NCBI GenBank assembly: GCA_023525975.1
Contig: CM042021.1
Coordinates: 106,499,501-106,563,500, forward strand
Origin: Smallanthus sonchifolius
Taxonomy: Eukaryota; Streptophyta; Magnoliopsida; Asterales; Asteraceae
Direction: 5' to 3'
DNA: 64,000 nt
The notes beneath the pieces are model-generated. The model worked only from the letters and a program-made list of their open reading frames with translations, had not been told where the DNA came from and did no database searches. The position numbers and the translations under genes are program-made. Shown piece after piece: positions 10,996-22,567 of the stretch (positions are counted from its first letter, which is position 1; each line of letters begins with the position of its first letter).

Positions 10996-13919
10996 TGTCA
11001 CACCCCAACCGACGGCGGAATACGTCGGGGCGGGACACGTAGATTGTTCACAGCTCATGGTTTACTAACGTTTGAATAATTATCAATCACATTTCATTTC
11101 AATTCAAGTAACACCAACATTCAATCCAATAACTCAACAAAGTAGATTACAAAAGATAAATTGTTCAAATTAATACTAGGCAAAATCCTAAGTGTAGCAA
11201 GACTTGAAGCACCTCAAACATTAGTACCTGAAACATGGTTAAAACAAAGTCAACTAGAAAGTTGGTGAGAATACATAGGTTTTCGTGTCATGTAATAGAA
11301 TATAGTGTTGTGTGCATACAATTCATACAAACATGGCAATTAAGGCATTTATGGAGAAATACCATCGTGTGACCTAAGTATACAATCAAACCTTTGTAAC
11401 TAGCATGCAAAACAAAAGCGTGTTGGCAGTAACAGTCACCCTACCTAGGTGGGTTTGTCAGACTCAATAGATCTATCACTGTTTACCGTCGGCTAAATAG
11501 TTAATGATTGTACGTGAATAGCATATAGTTGGTCTACACACCTAGTACTCAAACACAAAGCACAAAATTGTAACACATGAATGTAGGGTGGAATTGTATA
11601 TTGTGTGTATTTGCAAACATAGTAAATAGAACGCATGTTCCACCCCAAAAGTTTGTAAAATAGAGTAAAAGAGGGGCTATGTAACTCACTTGATTAAAGG
11701 GTGTAGCTAGCACGCGAAACTAGATAGCAAAGTGATCCTTGTAATTCACCACGTTAACCTAGTGTGTAAAGTATATTGAATTAATAGGATGTACCAAAGT
11801 CTATGTCAAATTATAGGATTGGATTGGATGTGTATTCAAAGAGTTGTGTTATAGTATGAAAAAGGGGTGTTGTATGAAATGCAAGATTTAAAATGAATAG
11901 TTTTTAAAATAATTAGATTAGTGTTTGAGTTTGAATAACTAAATAAGTCAAATAGTTGTTATCTATTTATTTAGTTAGAAAAAATAGTATAGAAATTACA
12001 TTTACTTAAATATAATTTAAATAGATGATCTTTTTATTTATTTATAAAAGTATATGAATATATTTTGGTACACAAAAATAATTTAAAACTCCAAGCGTAT
12101 TTTAAAATTGTAATTATTAACTAAATCCGTTCCCTTATTTACTATTTAAAAAGGGTATAAAATATAGTAAAATTTTTATAAAACCTTATAACTTTAATTC
12201 TCAGGAGGTATATATAATAGTTTGACACAATATTTATAAAATTAGAGAATTAATCTCTTTGTTTAAAAGTAATAAAACTAAATTCATAATAAAAAATGAG
12301 TTTAGGTTAAAAACTGTAAACTTTTGCCTCATTATGTTCAAAATAATGTAGGGTTTATAAAAATAATTTTTATAAAATTTTTCGGGGCTTTTAAAACAGT
12401 TTAAAATTTTAAACAGCCCACAGGGACTCGAACCCGGGTCTGTGTGGTGTGAGTTGAATGATCAAACCGTCGGACCAGGAGCTTATTACTGTGAAGGATC
12501 TGGTTTGAAGTTGTATTATCATGTGATTTTAAGGGGCCTGGTCAGTGTTAACAGAATACGCAAAAAAATAGGACCGGGGTTGTGGGTTTCGAATCCCGGC
12601 CACCCGGTTCGGTGGTGAAATACCTTAACCACTCGGACCAAGTGGTTTTGCTGATTGAATGAGAATTCCACTAATTATATTAGATTGAATGGATTAAAGC
12701 CCCAACTCGATGTCCATAAGAACAGGTCACGAACTCAACCTGTAATTGAACTCAATATGACCTTTGGTTACGAATTGACATGGGGCTATTGGAATACATC
12801 AGATTACGAATCTAAAAAGGTAAAGCTTACTTGATTCGGTGAGGGGACAAGTGAGAACGGCTGGGACACCGAACTGCTGATCTTGAGGCTCGACCGAGTG
12901 CTGGAGGTGAAATGCAGGATGATGGAGGGTTGAGAATGTTTAGGAGGGCTGATGTGAATGTGTGAGGGTAGGTTAATCTGATTGATTTTGTCTTAAAGGT
13001 CTTGATTCAATTCGGGTTTAAGGATGCCGAATAACAGTTGTGATTACGCGTTGATTCGTTCAATTGAGAGCGAATTGAGTCATGTAATAGGGCCATATAC
13101 ATGAGAGATTAACCCGTGCGTGATTCACGGGTCTTAATCGCGCTAATTTTGCTGATTTGAAGCTTGAATTTACTCGGTTTGACTTTGGGTATTCAACTCT
13201 TTTAAAATTCGAACTTAGCCGCGTAATAGGTCAATTTGAGGTGTTAATTTGGATTAGCAAGGATCGACTATCCATCTAGGACTTCTGGCAAGTCCAAATT
13301 CTGCCGGGTTGGGTCGCATTTGATGTCAATTTGTAAAGATTTCAAATTTTGGTTGACTTCAAAAAGTCAAAGGACAGGCTAAGGTTCAAAACCTTGATAA
13401 GGTCTAATTTTTTTTTTTTTTTTTTTTTGAATGGAAGGGTTCAACTATAAGAGTGAGGATTCAAGTTTCAAAGGGAAAGTTCAAGACTCATTATAAATGG
13501 AGGTTTAGTATAAATTTTTGTATAAAAACTTGTAATAAAAACTAAACTATTATTTATTTTATTTTAACCAAATTATGTAGGAAATTCCCTCTTTAAATTA
13601 TATAAAATGGTTTATTTGATATATATATATATATATTTACATGTATTTTATTATTTTTTTTATATATTTTTTTTATATTTAAATACATAAGTATAAATAT
13701 AAAGAGGTGCAACTAGGAAGTTTAAAACTCATAATTATTACAACAAATTATAATAGAAAAACAGTGTGTTATTGTAGCGTTGGAATTTGGAAATTGATAT
13801 ACGTTCAAATAATAATTAATCTGACATGAAATGTTGAATATGTACGGGATTTAAAATGAAGTGTCTTTATTACATAAACGATAGGTTAAAAGTTAGGCCA
13901 GAAAATCATGGATGTTACA
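10996..13919 (-). repeat. Element B1 5' LTR
   Basis: Partner of 4586-7519, with only scattered single-base differences, a shorter TA run (about 13620-13636) and a slightly shorter poly-T (about 13409-13428). It ends at 13919 next to the AGCAC duplication. It carries the same tRNA-like modules. Confidence 0.92.
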
Positions 13920-13924
13920 AGCAC

Positions 13925-16228
13925 GTTAGGCATTTGTTTACGTACTCGGTCACATCATTCTTCATGCCAGGCCACCAGTACTCTTTCTTCAAGTCTTGAT
14001 ACATTTTGTTTGTCCCGGGATGGATAGAATAGCGAGACTTATGGGCCTCATCGAGTATTTTGGCTGTAAGTTCGCCAATCTTAGGTATCCACATCCGGCC
14101 AAACCTAGTTCGTACACTATGTGCATTTGCATCTAAATTCCCTTGTTATCCTACTATTCTTTCCTGTTTAATATTTCTTTCTAATAGTGCTTCATCTTGT
14201 GCCTTTGATATTTCACCCATCAAATCTGTCGTTATATTTAGCTGACACGCTTTGATTCGGATAGGTGCCGATTCTTCCTTTCCACTCAAAGCGTTAGCCA
14301 CTACGTTTTCCTTACCTGGATGGTACAATATCTCACAATCATAGTCTTTCAGTAGCTCTAACCATCTCATTTGTCTCATGTTTAATTCCTTTTGTTCGAA
14401 AAAGTACTTCAGGCTTTTGTGATCGGAGTAAATGATGCATTTAACGCCATACAGATAGTGCCTCCATATCTTCAACGCGAAAACTACTGCCGCTAGCTCT
14501 AGATCGTGTGTTGGGTAGTTAACCTCGTGAATCTTTAGTTGTCGCTAGGCGTAAGCAATTACCTTTCCTCGTTGCATAAGTACGTAACCTAAACCCTGAC
14601 CCGAAGCGTCAGAGTAGACTACTAAGTCTTCATTTCCCTCAGGTAGTGCCAAGACTGGAGCTTGGGTTAATCGTGACTTAAGTTCCTCAAACACGTTGTT
14701 TTGGGTTGGACCCCATTCATATCTCACTTCCTTCCGTGTCAACTTAGTTAGTGGCGAGGCTATTCTTGAAAAATCTTGAATGAACCTTCGATAGTAGCCT
14801 GCCAATCCCAGAAAACTTCTTATCTCTGTTGGTGTCTTTGGGATGTTCCATTCCTTTACTGTCTTGATCTTTGCAGGATCCACCATGATTCTGTTTGGGT
14901 TTATTACATGACCTAGGAATTGGACTTCCCTAAGCCAGAATGCGCATTTGGAGAATTTTGCGTACAACTTTTCCTGCTTTAACACCTCGAGAACCTCTCT
15001 TAGGTGACAGTGGTGATCACCTCGCTTTTCGAATATACCAGTATGTCGTCTAGAAAGACTATCACCGATCGATCCAACATGGGTCGACATACTCTATTCA
15101 TCAAGTCCATGAACGCTGCTGGCGCGTTGGACAATCCGAATGACATCACGAGAAACTCATAATGCCCATAACGCGTGCGAAACACGGTCTTTGGTACGTC
15201 TTCTTCTCTTACTTTCAACTGATGGTAACCCGACCTAAGATCGATCTTTGAGAACCAACTTGCACCTTGCAGTTGATCAAAAAGGTCATCTATTCTAGGT
15301 AGTGGGTATTTGTTCTTTACTGTCCTCTTGTTCAACTCGCAGTAGTCAATGCACATACGCATGCTGTCATCCTTCTTCTTTACAAATAGTATCGGAGCGC
15401 CCCACGGTGAGATGCTCGGTCTAATAAATCCTTTTTCTGTTAGTTCCTCTAGTTGAGACATCAATTCTTTCATTTATGACGGAGCCAATCGGTAGGGGGC
15501 TTTGGCAACGGGCTCAACTCCTGGCAATAAGTCAATCTGAAATTCTATTTCCCGATCGGGTGGTAACCCAGGTAGATCCTCAGGGAAAACTTCCGAAAAG
15601 TTACACACCACGGGTACATTCTTGAGTTCATTCATTTTCATTCTATCATCGATAACATATGCCAAATAAGCTTCGCAACCGCTCCTCATGTAACTTTCGG
15701 CCTTGATCATCGAGATGATGTTCGGCATCGTGCAATTCCAATCCCCATAAACCGTAATTGGACTGCCGCTAGGAGCTTTGAGGTGTATCCTCTTACGTTT
15801 ACATATGATTTGAGCTTCGTTGGCAGCTAGCCAATCCATACCCAATACTATATCGAATCCTCCTAAGGTGAGAAGGAATAATCTAGAAGGGAACTTATGA
15901 CCCTCTATTTCTATGATGCAATCCTCTATTACTTGAAATACTGTCGAATTTTTACCAACGGCAGTTTGTACGCTAAAGGCCTTTACTATGGTGTTGATAG
16001 TGCAACCTAGTTTACGACTAAATGCATTTGATATAAAACTTTTACTAGCACCAGAGTCAAATAAAATAGCAGCATGTTCATCATTAACTAGGAACGTACC
16101 TGACACAACATCAGGGTTTCCCCTTGCTTCCTCCTCAGTCAGGGCGTAGGCACGAGTCCTAGCCTGTGCTTGTTCCTTTTCAGCTTCCTTTTCCTTTCCC
16201 GAACCGGATTGTCTGGTTTTCCTACAAT
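13925..16228 (-). pseudogene. Element A pol fragment: protease, RT, RNase H, integrase zinc region
   Basis: Read from 16228 leftward: a CCHC-knuckle tail, aspartic protease with an intact active site (AAILFDSGASKSFIS), the RT domain with catalytic FLDD (FLDDILVYSK), a joint region, RNase H (YSDASGQGLGYVLMQ) and the integrase HHCC zinc-binding region, ending at the B1 junction. Breaks are in-frame stops at 15474-15476, 14545-14547 and 14146-14148, and a frameshift near 15020-15030 just after the FLDD box. One conserved Arg of the DYREL motif is Cys (DYCEL), which a CpG transition would explain. The fragment continues as 3460-4585 beyond B1 and joins 25192-25837 beyond B2. Confidence 0.92.
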
Positions 16229-16951
16229 CCCTATGTAACATCCATGACTTTTTGGCTAAAGTCTTACCTTATTTATTTCAATAATATCGCTATATTTAAA
16301 TCATGTGTTTATTCACGCATTTTTATATATATTACAATGAAAATTTATAGTTAATTTTTATAAATTTATAATGAGTGAAAAACCAAATTTTATAAAAATA
16401 CATTCATTTTAATAAATGATCCATTTACACATCTATACATATATATTTTCATCTTTTTATATCCAGATTTTATAAAAAAAAATTTTCATCTTTTATAAAT
16501 AATAACAATTTTACATATATCTTTTTATAAAAGATAACAATTATCCATCTTTTCTTTTTAATTCATTTAACTAACTTTTTTCTAATTTTGACTTTAAAAA
16601 GTCAACCCCTCCCAAATTAGTTACAAACCATCGAATTCGTGTGCAATAACTCGATGGAATCGTGCTAATACGTTACTACATCTGTTTCGTCGGATCCTAA
16701 AGACCCAACTAAGCCGATTCATTGATTTGGAATACCCTACGGTCCGTAAACGTCCCTCTTTCAAACGCAAATCAAATTGTCCCTTATACGTGAAATTGAA
16801 CATGTGAATCAGTCTACCACCATCGCACGATCCCTTCCAAACCCTCCCAACCCACCTTCGACCTGCAATACGACTCTAGAACTCGATTCAATCCGAAGAA
16901 CTCGAAGCCGAATGTTGTAGCCGTGTGACTACCCCCACGTTTCCATTCCAG

Positions 16952-18638
16952 GTAAAATTTGCATCCACTGATTCGTTTTTAACCAGGGAATAAAAGCCCC
17001 ATGCTCCCGAGATCGATTGTTGATCAGTTCGACTGAATTGAGGGCTAGGGTTTGCGGGTCTGGGTAAATCGGGGAAGGGTATGTTCCCGGGATCGATTGT
17101 TAAATGATTTTCAAACCAGTTCCTTGTCAAGGCAGCAGCCCAGTTCCACTGGTTAAGACGCAAGACCCATAAACACGTCGTCACGGGTTCTAAACCCACG
17201 ACCCACGTATAACACCCTTCTTTTTTGCACGTTTTCCTTAATCAGACCCGACCCTTTACATCGACGGTTTATATCCTTATAGAGTCAGCCTCAATAACAA
17301 GTTCAACTCCTGGCCTAGTGGTTAGTCTTGAATGTCCTCACCGGGGAGACCCGGGTTCGACCCGGGCAAGCCCCATTTAATTTTAAAACCGATTTTTGTA
17401 TGCTTTTAAAATGGTATAAAATTATTTTTACAAACCCAATATTATTTAGATCGGATTAAAATAATATTTTGCAATCTTTAGCATAAAGCATCCGTTTTAC
17501 ACATTTATATTGTTTAAATTCCAAATTTTGCCATTTAAAAGTGCATCTTTTAATCAAATTATTTAAATTAAAAACAAAGCATTTTATTTTCAAATATTAC
17601 CAATATTATGGCAAGATTTTTATAAAGATGCAATCTCATAAAACAATTGTTTTCCTATTAAACTACATATACGTATTAGAATTTAAAAACAAATACGGTT
17701 TTTCTAAAATGTATATATTAACGACTATGTACCTTATTTTAAGAACACGTAACCTTGATAATAAATAGATAAATGAATTTATTTATTAGATCCCTTTTTA
17801 CATTAACAAATTACTTAAGGGTTTTAATTTGCATTAGTACATATTTACCCTATATTTAGACATATTATTTTAAATAAATAAGTGACACTTATTTAATCAA
17901 TTATTCAAACCTAAACCCTAAATCATTTTACTATTAGAACCATATACTTCACCCTTTCATTTTTATTAAAACTTTTATTCAAATACAAACACAAACATAT
18001 ACTCATAACACAAACTCTTTGTAGAAGTCCCTATACTCACTCTCATTGAAACCCTAGACTTCGTCTTAGACTTATGTGGATGTTATTAATTCCTATTCAT
18101 ATACATTATACGCTAGGTTAACTTGGTGATTTACAAGGATCACCTTTGCTACCTATTATCTTGTGCTATCTACATCTTTTGATACAAGTGAGTATTTCAT
18201 AGCCCCTTTTGCTCTTTTACACTTTTGGGGTGAAACATGAACTCTATACAAATTACTATTTACATTTACACAAACAACACAAGTACAAATCCTATTTACA
18301 TTCATGTGTGCAATTTGAGCTTTATGCCCGAGTGCTAGTTGTGCTAACTTTTGTGTGCAATTTATGTGCAATCATTAACTATTCAAGCCGACGGTTTTCA
18401 ATGATAGATCTATTGAGTCTGACAAATCCACCTTGTTGAGGTGATTGATACCGACAACACAATTTGCATGCTAGTTACAAAGGTTTGATTGTACTTGGTT
18501 ACACAATAGCTGCTTCCCATAAATGCCTTATTTATCATGTTATGTAAGGATTTGTTTTACAAACTATATGCTATCTATTTACAAACCTGTGTTATACTCA
18601 CCAACTTTTTAGTTGACTTTATTTTATTCATGTTTCAG
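16952..18638 (+). other. Candidate leader intron in B2 LTR
   Basis: The donor-like CAG|GTAAAA and the acceptor-like stretch TATTTTATTCATGTTTCAG|G are conserved in position with D, B3 and E. If used, splicing would remove about 1.7 kb of leader, including the tRNA-like module. Not tested. Confidence 0.35.
17300..17376 (+). other. tRNA-like module in B2 LTR
   Basis: A-box TGGCCTAGTGGTTA (17311-17324) and B-box GGGTTCGACCC (17353-17363) sit about 30 bp apart, followed within 30-40 bp by T-rich runs that could stop Pol III. The right LTR repeats it (A-box about 23647, B-box 23689-23699). The surrounding LTR is unrelated to tRNA, so this looks like an embedded tRNA-derived piece. Confidence 0.65.
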
Positions 18639-18871
18639 GCCTTAATATGTGAGAATGATTCAAGACGTGCTCAATATAGGATTTGGACTTAGCAATTTAA
18701 ATCAAGAATTCTATGAGTTGTTTTATGTTTCTTTGTTTGAATTTGGTTTGTACTTGGATTATTTGTAATGGAAATTTGACTTTAATATATTTCAATTTAG
18801 TCAACCATGTGCTATGAACAGTCTACATGTCCCGCCCCGATGATTCCGCCATCGGTCGGGGTGTGACAGAT

Positions 18872-18884
18872 TGGTATCAGAGCC
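18872..18884 (+). other. Primer binding site of B2
   Basis: TGGTATCAGAGCC three bases after the LTR end, complementary to initiator tRNA-Met. The next 75 bases are shared with D and the other B-type elements. Confidence 0.9.
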
Positions 18885-19772
18885 TTGGTTATAGGGAACT
18901 AGGTTATTAGACACCATTGACCTAGACTATAACTTTAGGACACCCAACAATGCCATGTTACTACATGTTACATTATTAGTTCTTTTGTAAATATTTTTAC
19001 ATGCTATCATAAGTATTTACACTACGTGATACAATACATAATGACTTATGTGTCACACTATTTGATAACTTTTGTGCTTACACTCACTACTATCTACATG
19101 CTATATGATTATTTTTTTTTATGAATATTCTTACATGTTATACTATATAACTACATCATATGATACAATACTTAATGATCTATGTGTCACATTACCTGCA
19201 AACTTTTTCTCCTATTCATTGCTACCTATTTAATTTATTTAAAAGTGTTATCCTAAGTTTCCACACCCACTCATACACACTTAGTTATTCATGCACCCCT
19301 AAACTCACATACATAGTACCACACCTCTTGTGAACAACAAAATTTTAAACTATTGGGCCTAATGTCTATCAATAATAAACTAAGAAGTCCATCTATCCTC
19401 CAAGAAGTAAAAGCCCACTAAAATGCATAAACCTTACTTTCGGGCCACAAGGCCCAGTTCACAACAATTCTCATCATGACCATAAGCCCAACAATAGTAT
19501 TATTAATACATGATGGCTGGAAGAGTGTGTAGGCCCATGAGGAATTCTGGCTAAGGAAATATAGGGTACTTAAGTGTGTCCTAGTGACCCACCCCTCTTT
19601 CATGGGAATTCTCCTCAGGGATACACTACTTATAGGTCAAGTGTACTCCTAAAATACTATTGTGAAGACTCGGCGTTATGACTAGTCAAACTCTAAACCT
19701 ATGAGAACTCCTATGTTTGACACTCAGTATTTATTTATCGCTTACAACCTTTCCATTGTTTTCCTGCTATGC
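18885..19772 (+). other. B2 leader between PBS and ORF
   Basis: Non-coding. It contains the shared post-PBS block, an AT-rich part with diffuse ACATGCTAT repeats, and the block at about 19540-19640 with two GAATTC sites about 60 nt apart and an ACTTATAGG end, likely foldable. A short upstream ORF beginning ATGACTAGTCAAAC (about 19677) precedes the main start. Confidence 0.5.
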
Positions 19773-20369
19773 ATGGACTCCTACTCTCCTACCTCCCCGG
19801 TATGCCGTCCCGAAGAAGAGTCTTATTGAGAAGAAGACACCGGATCACCCGTACATCTATCACCAACACCCGCAGATGCCAGACCAAGGTTTGAGGTAAG
19901 GGCGGACTGGATCAGGAACGCCGGCCCGAGACTTCGAACACCTGAATCACCCGCACCCATAAACCCGTATCATACACCCCATCTCCACAATCAATTGCCA
20001 CCCCCACTGAGAGAACCATATCTAATGCCCGACCCGTACCTTCCTAACCCATGGGTAAGGCATACCATGGCACCCACTAGTGTTATGGGAATTCCAACCA
20101 ATGACATTCACCAATATGCAAGGACCTCGGAATTTGAGAGACAAAGGATAGAGCAGGGAGTGATACACGACTTGCAAAAACAAAGAATGGATAGCCTAGC
20201 AAACCAATTGGGGTACCAAAAGGAGTTACTCTCCATCCTCGAAAAGGAAGTACAAGAACACCGCACGGAGACTGCCAGGGCTGAAGCCAGATCTACTACT
20301 CGAGTGACCATAGCGGTGCTCATCTTGGCGATTATCTTCTTCCTAGTGGAAAACTACCAGAGACGTTAG
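19773..20369 (+). pseudogene. B2 accessory ORF copy, one nonsense codon
   Basis: Same protein as in B1 and E, of unknown function. From the ATG at 19773 the frame is the same length as in E (198 codons) with a single in-frame TGA at 19827-19829, in the acidic segment where the E copy has Trp. Downstream of it the frame is fully open, with the coiled-coil region and the terminal hydrophobic segment (VTIAVLILAIIFFLV, then ENYQRR). One nonsense change in an otherwise open frame suggests loss after or shortly before insertion. An internal Met could in principle restart translation, but nothing shows that it does. Confidence 0.7.
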
Positions 20370-22567
20370 AAGAAGCTTCTACAGATTTCCTTTAAATTTT
20401 CGATTTGAGAACCATTTCCCTATGTTTTGAATAATGTTTAACATTTCAGCATTTAATCAATTCCATATATTTCAACTCTACAGTTATTATTCATTGATTT
20501 GACCAGTGGGGCGTAAATTACACCTGTTATATTCCCATCAAATTTTCCCAAATATCACTTCTTTCATTCAACATGGTTTAGTACATTACCAACAATCTCT
20601 TTCATTAAATAAATCATCCTATTTTGTGATTTAAACAAAACCTCATTATCTTGTTTAAACAAAATGTTTAACGAATTTTTAGATAATATCAAAAACATAA
20701 ATTTCCCATAAAACTTTTTCACCTAATAAGGAAAGTTAATGCAATCAATTTTATAAAAATATATATATTTTTTTAAAACTAATAAATAATTATGATTTAT
20801 ATTCATTAAAGTAAATATTTCTAAACTTTGGCTAAACTAATATACTACTACTTGTTTAACCAATAGTTGAAATTTTAAATTAAAAATATTTTCTCATAAA
20901 ATTGCATATTCATTTAAAATATGCGGTTCAATGATTTCACTACTTTATATATCTACAACCAAGAACAATTTTCCACTTTCTATGTTCAAACAAAGACCCG
21001 TAATTGTAAACACAAATTCCCGAATATTTCCAAAACCTCCTCGTTACCTTTCACTTGACGCTTCAAAAGACGATCCATACCGCGTAAACGTTAACCTTTC
21101 CCACCAACCTCAATGAGATTTGAGGACTTGAACCTAACTACCACATTATGCAGGAACGCCAAACAACACGTTTGTCCGCAGCACTCGAACACATGCAAAA
21201 CCCGTTAGTACACATCGCACGCGAAGTTCAATACTCACGTTCACAATATATTCAATGCAATCTTATGGTACATAAAACTCAATTATTCTCAATATATCCA
21301 ATGCTACACAAATTACATAATACATGAAACTAGTTTGCCTACAAATCACAATTTGCTCGATTAATCACGTAATGCACGAAACATGTTTAATTGCAATACA
21401 CATGCTACTGGTTTGAGCACATGATACATGAAACTTAGTTGTTTTCAATATACGTGATACATAAGAATTGCGTCATTGATACATAGTTCTAGATTGACCA
21501 CACTATACATGAAACTCATTTTGTTACAAAGCACTTTATACTAAACGGTGTACATTATACAAAATACATGATGCTAAGTTGCTAACACTATACATGAGAT
21601 CCATTTCCTACAATACACATAATACTATGTTGTTTACATTACACATTAGAGCTTATTGATTTACAAAATACAAGACGCTAAATTATTTACGCTATATATG
21701 AGACCTATTTGATTACAAACTACGTGACACTAGATCATACATGAGACTTGTGTGCTTACTATATACTCGAAACAAAATTCGCTTACAATTATTGCAATGG
21801 ATTGATTACATTATACACAAGACATGGTCATGCACTTTGTACACCAATGTTGAAGACCATAATACATTGAAACGACTCGGGGTTTGACGTATTCTTGTTC
21901 AAACACGAGCAAACTAAGAAACTTTAAGTGTTACTACTTTACTACTCTTTAGTTGCGAACTGACCTGATTAGGGACTTAGTTACTTGTTAGCGACTTTCT
22001 ATGTGTAAACAATAGACGTGATCATAGCGAAATTGTGCCCCCTTACCCACACACAACGAAACAATCTATACGGACCATACGATGATTTGAATAATTACGG
22101 GTGCACACGGAATTATGAAAATCAGCGCATGGAAACTATAGTGAAATTTTGTCGTGTGTTGTGACCTAAAACTTATCATGATGTGTAACAACGAAACTGA
22201 TGTAATGTGACGAGGGCATGGTGGATACGCCGATGGTACTTCCTATATATAAGTGTCCTACCATATTATTATGAGTGGCGTTGTTAGTGTCACGTGAAGT
22301 GTTGACCCAGACCAATAGTTATGAAATCTTTTACCCGCTAACAATTTTGAGTATATTAGACTAGATATCACACAAACTCTAAATTTCAAAATCCCTCCAA
22401 ATACATGTCAAGTAATACCTTTCATACTTAACTGGAGCTTTAGACTTAAATCCTATTGTCTATCATACGTCCCAAACCAATAATCAAAACTCCAACTCAC
22501 TTCCTTCCAGATTCAGTAGTCTCCGCTAGTTAAATTTCGGGACGAAATTCCCTTAACAGGAGGAGAC
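20370..22567 (+). other. B2 internal 3' non-coding region
   Basis: No gene is supported. It holds AT-rich DNA (20380-20960), a degenerate ATACATGA repeat array (about 21230-21800), the GTTTGA hairpin (21882-21904), the conserved GGGTGCACACGGAATTA block (about 21960-22230), a TATATATAAG box near 22243-22252, and TTTCGGGACGAAA with the polypurine tract AGGAGGAGAC (22558-22567). Confidence 0.7.

Larger units (their letters stand above)
4586..13919 (-). mobile_element. Element B1: large non-autonomous LTR retrotransposon
   Basis: Two LTRs of about 2.93 kb (4586-7519 and 10996-13919), nearly identical, are flanked by AGCAC duplications (4581-4585 and 13920-13924). The minus-strand PBS at 10980-10992 shows transcription right to left. 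The 3.5-kb internal region has no gag, protease, RT or integrase, only one ORF (9668-10213) of the type shared with B2 and E. It inserted into the integrase coding region of element A. The near-identical LTRs suggest recent insertion. Confidence 0.93.
16234..18868 (+). repeat. Element B2 5' LTR
   Basis: Starts TGTAACATCC and ends CCGATG..CATCGG..GGGGTGTGACA. It holds AT-rich U3 DNA (16260-16600), a splice-donor-like CAG|GTAAAA at 16952, a tRNA-like module (17300-17376), AT-rich DNA (17390-17990), the motif TTTTGGGGTGAAACATGAAC (near 18223) shared with D, B3 and E, and an acceptor-like TGTTTCAG at 18638. Confidence 0.92.

Noticed and set aside
16888..17199. 103-codon minus frame repeated at 23224-23535
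   Set aside because: Present twice only because the two B2 LTRs are near-identical. It lies antisense in the presumed leader and has no domain.
18209..18439. 76-codon frame repeated at 24527-24757 and, diverged, at 50794-51045 and 56849-57100
   Set aside because: The repetition comes from LTR copies, and between families the frame is not kept. Within this stretch lies the TTTTGGGGTG motif common to LTRs with no coding match.
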